From: Cercospora beticola
Lineage: Eukaryota; Ascomycota; Dothideomycetes; Mycosphaerellales; Mycosphaerellaceae
Assembly: GCF_033473495.1 (NCBI RefSeq)
Contig: NC_088939.1
Location: 5,113,382-5,177,381 of the forward strand
DNA length: 64,000 nt
Direction of reading: 5' to 3'
Shown here: one piece after another, positions 57,134-64,000 of the stretch
Layout of the letters: the number at the start of each line of letters is the position of its first letter
How positions within the stretch are numbered: the stretch's first letter is position 1
Made by a program: the position numbers and the translations under genes
Notes under the pieces: model-generated
Told to the model about the DNA's origin: nothing
Databases searched by the model: none
Seen by the model: only the letters and a program-made list of their open reading frames with translations

Positions 57134-58552
57134 ATGGGCAAAAGTGCACTGATTACGGGCGCCAATGGCATCAGCGGAGGAGCCATACTGGAATACCTGG
57201 TCAAGAATACAACTGCCGATGAATGGACTTCGATCATAGCCACGTCGAGAAGTCCGTTCAAAACGACCGTTGAAGACCCGAGGATCAAGTTCGTGCCTTT
57301 GGACTTTTCGAAGAGCTCAGATGCTTTGGCGACTGAGATGAAGGATGCGTGCGCGCATGTCACACACGCGTATTTCTGCTCCTATGTCCACAAGGACGAT
57401 TTCTCAGAGCTCAACAGCGCCAACGAGGCTTTGTTTGAGAATTTCGTCGACGCTCTTGAGCAGGTAGCGCCCAAGCTCGAGAATATCACCCTCCAGACCG
57501 GTGGCAAACACTACTATGTGCATTTGATGCCAGTGCCCTCGCCGGCGCGAGAGGAAGAGCCTCGTCTTGAGGGACCGATTCCGAATTTCTACTTTCCTCA
57601 GGAGGACAAATTGTTCGCCGCTCAGAAAGGGAAGAACTGGTCGTGGTACGTGATCGTGATCGAATTCTGCCGCGAATGTGCGCTCCAGCTTCTCGATCGT
57701 CGAGTGGTCGTCGAAATGGAAGCGTAGCGGCACCTTGAGGTGGAGATCAGACTGTGAGGAGCAGCTGCTAATCGTGTCAGGAATGTCATTCGACCCGAAG
57801 CAATCATTGGCGCCACATCGAAACCAAATGGCATGAACGAAGCGCTGACTATTGCCATGTATTTCTTGACGTGCCGGGAGCTGGGCACTGAAGCGCCAAT
57901 GCCAACAAATCAGCGTTACTGGGTGCGTATCCATGTCATGACTTTGGCATTTTGCAGCAGTAACTGACATCGACTTCGTTCTTGCAGGAGGGCACAGACG
58001 ATCTGTCGTACGCGCCGCTGATCGCTGACCTGACCATTTACGCATCCACTCACGCGAACTGCGCGAATCAAGCCTTCAACGTCACGAATGGGGACTACTT
58101 CTCATGGAAGTACTTGTGGCCAAGGCTTGCGGAGTACTTCAATGCTCAAGCGACACCGGATCAGAAGTTTTCGAAGCCGTACCCGAAGGAAGGCGATCTT
58201 CAGCTCGAGCTGAGCCTGCTTGAATGGTCCCAAGACAAGCGACAAGTGTGGGAGAAGCTCTGCGAGAAGCAGAATCTTCCATCGGCCAAGAGCACGTTCG
58301 ACTTCGGCACCTGGGTGAGTGTAGTCGTTGAGAGACGTCTTCGCCTTGCGAAAATTCCGTCGCGTCCATCCTCGTCCTTCCACTGACTCTCCCTGATAGG
58401 CCTTCCAAGACTGGGTGTTCCAAAGGACGTGGAGCGCCACGTTAAGCATGAGCAAAGCACGCCAGTTCGGCTGGAATGGCTACATTGACTCGTATCAAGC
58501 CTTCATTGAGACTTTTGAGACCTTCAAGAGGAATGGTCTCATACCGGCGTAG
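57134..58552 (+). CDS. PRISE-family SDR (progesterone 5beta-reductase/iridoid-synthase-like) (cluster)
   Basis: NADPH-dependent reductase of enones. Exons 57134-57645, 57781-57922, 57988-58314, 58400-58552; introns of 135, 65 and 85 nt; 377 residues. Seen: Rossmann MGKSALITGANGISGGAILE, ATSRSP after strand 2 (NADP type), the PRISE signature LQTGGKHYYVHL carrying the conserved Lys, IRPEAIIGA, NGDYFSWKYLWP and C-terminal FQDWVFQRTWSATLSMSKAR. In plant members the Lys/Tyr pair reduces 1,4-enones; here a ring-cleavage product or an unsaturated side chain would be a plausible substrate (inference). It is the last gene before the degraded subtelomere. Confidence 0.9.
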
Positions 58553-58984
58553 GTAGAAGAAGGATGGCGGCTGCTCTTTTGTGAATGTATAGACGTGTCT
58601 TCCTCCTCGTGCGCATAGGGTCCCAGGTTCAACGTAGAAGAGAATGTTTAGTGCGTGTCGTACGCACAGCTTCTGCCTCTGCTCCGTCTCTTGTTACTCT
58701 CGCTGCTTCGTCTCGAAGTACTCCGGGGTCTGCCGCGGTATGTTGGCATCGTGTCGTCGCTGTAGGTAGATACTGTCTCGCATCGCGTTGGCCGGGCGCG
58801 TCGTCGCATCGTCGCGTCGTTACGTCGTCGCAAAAATGTGTCGGTGGGCATTAGCTTTGCCTCTGCTAGCAATCGTATTCGGACCGTGTCTTTGTCGCTA
58901 CGTGTCGGTTCCGTACAGATAGTTGCGGCCGGCAAGGTTCGCTCGTCGCGTCGTAGACGACGAATCGTAACGCGTTAATCTGTT
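58553..58984. other. CpG-rich spacer before the AT-rich subtelomere
   Basis: About 430 bp with very frequent TCG/CGT words (for example around 58780-58830) and normal CA/TG content. No gene recognised; a 95-codon minus-strand ORF (58648-58935) is Arg/Ser/Thr-rich and unconvincing. Composition flips to AT-rich within a few tens of bases near 58,990. Confidence 0.5.
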
Positions 58985-58999
58985 CTCGCGTTCTTATAT

Positions 59000-61135
59000 T
59001 ATTTTAAAACTAGTAGTAGCTAGCAAATATTAATTAAATATAAGCTTAGTCTACTATAAAACTTAGTATTTCTATTTACTAATAAATAAAATCTATTAGA
59101 AAGTATAGTCTAGCTAGATATTCTAATAGATATTTTAGAGATTAGAATTAGATAATATAGGTTATATAATATTAGATTATATAGATAGATAGATAATTCT
59201 TATATACTAGTCTACTTCTTTTAACTAGAATAAGTAGTATATTCTATAGGTTTTAGTTAAAAGAAAAGTCTTCGAAAAACTCTTATATATTCTTTTATTT
59301 ATAGTCTATATAGCTACTTCTTTCGCTTCTATTTTCCTTCGAATAATACTAGATATCTAGTAAGTTCTTTTCTTATTAGATTCTATTCTTTTTTTTCTTT
59401 TTTTTTTCTTTTTCTATATTTCTTCTCTTATAAGTAAGAATTAGTTTAGAACTTCTTTTTAAATAAGCTACTTTACTATTATATATAGCTTTCTTTTTAT
59501 ATTAGCTAGATTCTTCTAGTTTATAAATACTTCTATCTAGAATAGTAAGTATTTTCTTTTATTCTATTTTAGATAGAATATATATATATATTTTAGTATT
59601 TTATATCTCTATTTATATTTATAGTCTAGTATAAAACCTAGAACTCTTCTTTTAGTAAAATATTACTTTATTCTAATATATTCTATTCTTAAAAGTATAA
59701 CTATTATACTTTCTAGTCTAGTAAGTTCTTTATATAGAGTTAGTTTAATAATAAAGAAAGTAGTAGTTTTCTATACTAGTAGTTATTTCTTTTCTACTAT
59801 TACTTTTCTTTTCTTTTTATTTCTTTTCTATTTTCTATTCTACTAGTATTTAGTCTACTATATTTTATAGTCTAAGTATATTTATATTATTATTTCTTAG
59901 CTTTATACTATTTAGAAGATTTTCTTCTATTTAGTTTAAGTTAGTAGTATAAGTTACTTAGCTCTCTTTTCTATTTATACTTATTTTTTAATTTCTTTAT
60001 ATCTATTTTTAATATACTAGTATATAGATTAGATATCTTACTTTTTAGATACTTATCTAGCTAGGTTCTAAATATATAAATAGAAAGAAATAATATTTAC
60101 TTCTTTTTCTAGAATAGCTATTATAACTAACTTATATACTTCTATAATATTCTTTAAAGTTTCTTTCTAGATCTTCTTAATAGATTTAATAAAGTTTCTA
60201 TAGTAGCTTTATATACTCTCTAGATTAGACTAGACTTAGTAGCTAAAAGTAATAGCTAGTTTTACTACTACTATATAGAAATACTTTACTTTTTAGAAAA
60301 ATACTTTCTATATAGACTTATATAGTCTCTAAAGTAATTATATTTAGTAGGCTTTCTTTTCTACTACTTATTTAATATATAGGCTCTATTTAAGTTTAGT
60401 ATCTACTTATACTTTAAGAAGTTTAAGTAATAGTAGTAGTTCTCTATTAAATCTCTAGATTTAGACTATAGCTTTAAAGTTATATTTTCTACTTCTAGTA
60501 AAGTAGATTAGCTAATATTTCTATAGTATAAATTCTACTCTATATCTTTTTATCTATTTTTTATATTTCTAGTAGACTTTCTTAAGTTACTTATAGTTAT
60601 TCTCTATTAATATACTATATATAAGGATATTAGAGTTATCTATAAACTCTATTACTAAAGTAGTCTCTTTATATAGTATTAGAAATAGAATAGAAGTAAA
60701 GAAAAGAAAGAGAATTAGAAATAGAATAGAGCTTTAAAAGATTCTTATATTTTAGAGCTTTAGTTAGTCTATAAATTCTCTAAGCTTTAAATAGATAGTT
60801 CTATCTTAGAGAAATAACTAAATAAAGCTAATAGTATAGTCTAGAAAGCCTTTTATTCTAATATTATAAAGTAGCTTCTAGTAGAAAACTTTATTAAATA
60901 CTTTTAAAATATTAAAGTAGAGTATAGATACTATAGCTTCTAGCTTAGTTTTCTAGATAGTTTTTACTTATTTAGTAATAAGGTCTAATACTAAAATAGT
61001 AGATCTACTAGGCCTAGTATCTATTTATTTTTCTAGAAAAAGCTTTCTTTTTTTTAGTTTTCTTAAATATTCTTTTAGTAACTATAACTTCTAGAACTTT
61101 TACTATTATATTAAATAGAAGCTCGGATAATAAAT
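59000..61135 (-). mobile_element. RIP-degraded Tad1-like LINE, reverse transcriptase part (5'-truncated)
   Basis: On the minus strand, allowing for C-to-T/G-to-A change, a continuous non-LTR reverse-transcriptase frame can be read from about 61,130 down to 60,480. In order: a LLNTIGKVLE-like block (reads LLFNIIVKVLE), a GRST..ALDL-like block near 61,000, the PQGSPLSPILFLF motif near 60,741-60,690 (reads F*SSILFLILFLF), the catalytic FVDD at about 60,637-60,650 (reads FIDN), and KYELIHFTR near 60,500 (reads KY*LIYFTR). Many in-frame stops from RIP make it dead. There is no sign of indels across the RT core. Downstream (59,000-60,450) should be the RNase H and 3' region, not resolved by eye. 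The 5' end stops inside the RT, typical of LINE truncation. Confidence 0.8.
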
Positions 61136-61139
61136 TAAC

Positions 61140-63794
61140 GAAAATAGAATATAAGTATACTCTAGTAGATAATAATAATAATAGTAGAAGGCCTCGAGGC
61201 CTTCTAATATATAATAATACTCTCCGACTAATACTATAATATTATAAATAGAAAAGAAAGTCTAGAAGAAAGAAGTTATATCTCTAACTTCTAGATAGTC
61301 TAAATCTACTTATAACTACTTCTCTCTAGTTTTCTAAACTAAAAAACTAATACTAATACTAATAATCTAAAAATAATAATCTAAAAGAACTTAAAGATAT
61401 TTATAGAATAGATCTAGAACTACTTTAACTTCTAGTCGACTCTATTTCTTTTTCTAACTTTTCTTTTTCTTTAGTAGGTCTAGTAGACTTTTCTCTACTA
61501 TACTCTTTACTAAGTAGAGTCCTAGACTCTATAAATAATCTAGAAAACTCTCTAGAGCTATCTAATATCTACTACTACTACTCCGAAAATATAGGCCTAA
61601 ATAGCCTAATTTAGATATATAATACTAAAGCTATAGCTTTAAGTATTTATAACTATTTTAGTAAAAATAGAAAACTAAAATAAAAGAGAAATAGTAAAGA
61701 AGATAAGCTATAAAGAGCTCCGATAGATACTCGAAGTATAGTAATTTAAAGCTATATAAAAACTTCTAAATAGAAATTTTAAAGTTATTCTTTATAGAAA
61801 GAAAAAGAAAAGCTAGTTAGAAAAGAACTAATTATAGCTTAAAGCTATATACTTAGAAGCCTAAGTAGCTTTACTAAGTATATAGATAATTATATATAGT
61901 ATTAGAACTTCCTAGAAGCTAGAGAATACTAATAGCTAGATCTAGCTAGACTAGAATAACTTTATCTAGTTTCTAGAAAAACTTAAAATTAGAAAAGCTT
62001 TCTAGCTTAAGATCTAGAAAATAAAAGAAGAAACTAACTTCTTATTAGTTATAATAGTAGTATAAGATAGATAAACTATAAAGAAAATATATAAGAAAAG
62101 TATAACTATTAGAATAATATAGTATATTATAGAACTATACTATTTATAATAGAGAATAGTATAGTACTTTAAATATAATAGCTTTAAGTATATTACTATC
62201 TACTATAGAGCTATAGAAGATATCTATAGAAAGTATATAGGAAAATATAGAGTAAATAACTATAAAAAAAAGAAAGTTAAATACTATAACTATAGAGAAG
62301 ATTATAAAGTATACTTCTTTAAATATAGTTATAAAGTAGCTATAAAAGCTAAAGCTAGAGCTTTCTTAGAATAGTTTAAGAAGTAATAGAAAATAACTCT
62401 AATTCTAATATAAAATAATAAAGCTATAGAACTTTTAATTCTTAAAAGAAAAGCTCTACTAACTAAACTAATATAAAAAGATATTAGATATAAAGATAGA
62501 CCTCTAGGTACTATAGTAGTAATAATAGCTAGTAGAAAGTAAGTAAGTAAGCTCTATTTTCTCTATATATAGAAGAAAGAGAATACTTAAAAGAAAATAG
62601 ATACTTTCTAAAAAGAAATAGATATCGATCTAATTAAACTTCTTTTCTAAGTTTTCTATAAGTAGCTAAATTCTAATAATCTACTAATATAATATTAATA
62701 GATTAAATACTACTTAAACTTTATTACTAGATAGCTAAGTATTAAATAAAGTAATAGTAATAGTACTATAAGAACTATAGCTTAATACTATAAATAGTAA
62801 AACTAAAACTAAGTAAAGATATTTTATAGTTCTTTTACTATAATAGAACTTAAAAGTAGTAATACTTATATTAGATAAGATTAGAACTAATAGCTAGAAA
62901 CTACTTTTCTATAATATAGATAACTTAGTAACTATCTAGATCTAGATATCTATAGGAAATATTTCTATTTATAACTACTATAACTTTTTAGAACTATAAA
63001 GCTATAAATAAGAAAAGACTATTACTATACTTTAAGAAGCTCTTTTATAAACTCTAAGAGATACTACTACTAGCTATATAGTAGTAGAAGACTTTAACTT
63101 CTACTATTTAAAATAGAAAGAAAATATAATTTAGACCTAATATATTATAGTAGATAAACTTATTAAAATAGCTATAGAGGCTAATTTATAGCTAGCTCTA
63201 GAACTAGAAATAATTATATAAGAAAAGTATATAGTAAGCTACTAAATACTAGACTTAGTTTTTATTAGCTTTTTTCTCTAAAACTTAATCTAAGAATATA
63301 AAGCTCTTTTAGAAGAAATATATAGCTCCGACTATATCCTTTTTAGAATAACTTTCTATATTAACTTCTAAGAGCTAATAGAAAAAAGCTAAAGAAAGTA
63401 GTAGAAAGTAGCTAACTAGACTAAAATCTAGAAACTTATAGCTAAGAATATTAGCTAACTTAGCTAACTTCTAGTCTATATAAAGAAATATCTAGATATT
63501 TTAGTAAGTAGAATATAAATCTCTATCTAAAAGATTATAGAAGAGATAGTTCTAATAGCTAGACTATTATACTATAGAAAGATAATATAGATCTAAAAGT
63601 ATAGAGATAATATAAAACTTATAAAGAAAAGAAAAAAGAAATAAAAAGATTATAAGATAGAATAGAGCTATAAATAATATCTTAAAATATTATATATAAG
63701 AAGTAGAGCTATAAGAAAAGAGTAAAATCTAGTATAAAGAAAACTAGTAAAAAAAGCTATAAAGAACTCGAAGAAGATCTAGAAGATAGCTAAA
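61140..63794 (+). mobile_element. RIP-degraded Tad1-like LINE, ORF1 and endonuclease, cut by the telomere
   Basis: On the plus strand, a gag-like ORF1 zinc-knuckle region is readable at about 62,165-62,340: CFKCNSFGHI-like and KCCNCGEDHK-like units with Cys changed to Tyr throughout (YFKYNSFKYI, KYYNYREDYK). ORF2 follows: an APE-type endonuclease signature GDFNLHH reads EDFNFYY near 63,088-63,108, and a DLVF block lies near 63,255. The frame continues through the linker that precedes the reverse transcriptase, then ends directly at the telomere repeats. The RT is therefore missing. The element's 5' end is near 61,140-61,400; the exact border is not visible. Confidence 0.75.
61186..61205. repeat. 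20-bp perfect palindrome with GC-rich core
   Basis: AGAAGGCCTCGAGGCCTTCT, a perfect inverted repeat around CTCGAG, in otherwise AT-only DNA at the junction of the two LINE remnants. It has no CA or TG, so it would survive RIP. Confidence 0.6.
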
Positions 63795-64000
63795 TTAGGG
63801 GTTAGGGTTAGGGTTAGGGTTAGGGTTAGGGTTAGGGTTAGGGTTAGGGTTAGGGTTAGGGTTAGGGTTAGGGTTAGGGTTAGGGTTAGGGTTAGGGTTA
63901 GGGTTAGGGTTAGGGTTAGGGTTAGGGTTAGGGTTAGGGTTAGGGTTAGGGTTAGGGTTAGGGTTAGGGTTAGGGTTAGGGTTAGGGTTAGGGTTAGGGT
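63795..64000 (+). repeat. telomere, (TTAGGG)n
   Basis: TTAGGG array to the end of the window, about 34 units. The first unit is TTAGGGG; the rest is a regular hexamer. The G-rich strand runs 5'->3' to the right, so this is a true right chromosome end. Confidence 0.98.

Noticed and set aside
58648..58935. 95-codon minus-strand ORF next to the subtelomere
   Set aside because: Arg/Ser/Thr-rich product of a TCG-repeat-like composition; no protein features.
59000..63794. A subtelomeric RecQ-type helicase gene in the AT-rich block
   Set aside because: Common at fungal chromosome ends, but the motifs I can read are those of LINE ORF1, endonuclease and reverse transcriptase.
1..64000. CRISPR arrays, PKS/NRPS genes, rRNA and clear tRNA genes
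   Set aside because: None seen. CRISPR is not expected in a eukaryote, and no large multidomain synthase or Pol III box pair was found by eye.

Overview
This is the right-hand end of a filamentous ascomycete chromosome. Protein families are fungal (Ste7-type MAPKK, Trk transporter, ferric reductase, C2H2/Zn2Cys6 regulator). Most introns are 48-70 nt with GT..AG ends. The last ~4.8 kb is AT-rich DNA with an extreme RIP (repeat-induced point mutation) signature, followed by a (TTAGGG)n array. Gene content and intron style suggest a Dothideomycete, perhaps Mycosphaerellales; that placement is inference.

Layout. 1-24.9 kb is mainly housekeeping: an Flc/TRP-like membrane protein (cut by the window start), a WKF-domain nucleolar protein, 20S proteasome alpha-1 (SCL1), a small helical unknown, a two-finger zinc-finger protein, CCR4-NOT subunit NOT3/5, D-aminoacyl-tRNA deacylase, a zinc alcohol dehydrogenase, SPT6 and a STE7 MAPKK. 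24.9-28.3 kb has no recognisable gene. 28.3-38.3 kb holds a secreted alpha-amylase, a ferric reductase with an unusual Cys-rich insert, a second zinc dehydrogenase, a small secreted Cys-rich protein (effector-like) and a Trk potassium transporter. 38.7-47.7 kb has an Artemis/SNM1-type nuclease, a UBE2O-like E2/E3, COG8, a small orphan ORF and a SUR7/PalI membrane protein.

48.2-58.6 kb is the main discovery: six genes in three back-to-back pairs. They are a FAH-family hydrolase / phenol-hydroxylase-type FAD monooxygenase, an extradiol-type (VOC) dioxygenase / cytochrome P450, and a C2H2+Zn2Cys6 regulator / PRISE-family reductase. This looks like a self-regulated pathway for hydroxylation, meta-type ring cleavage and side-chain hydrolysis of an aromatic compound. 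All three divergent promoters share GCCACTTTAYCCG (13 bp), extended to GCTTGCCACTTTAYCCG (17 bp) in two of them. This is a strong candidate operator for the cluster regulator.

59.0-63.8 kb holds two RIP-killed Tad1-like LINE (non-LTR) retrotransposons arranged 5'-to-5'. I recognised them by reading through the C-to-T changes: a minus-strand reverse transcriptase (about 61.13 down to 60.48 kb), and a plus-strand ORF1 zinc-knuckle region plus ORF2 endonuclease that breaks off directly at the telomere repeats (63,795-64,000). Exon coordinates were derived by hand from splice signals and reading-frame continuity, without tools.
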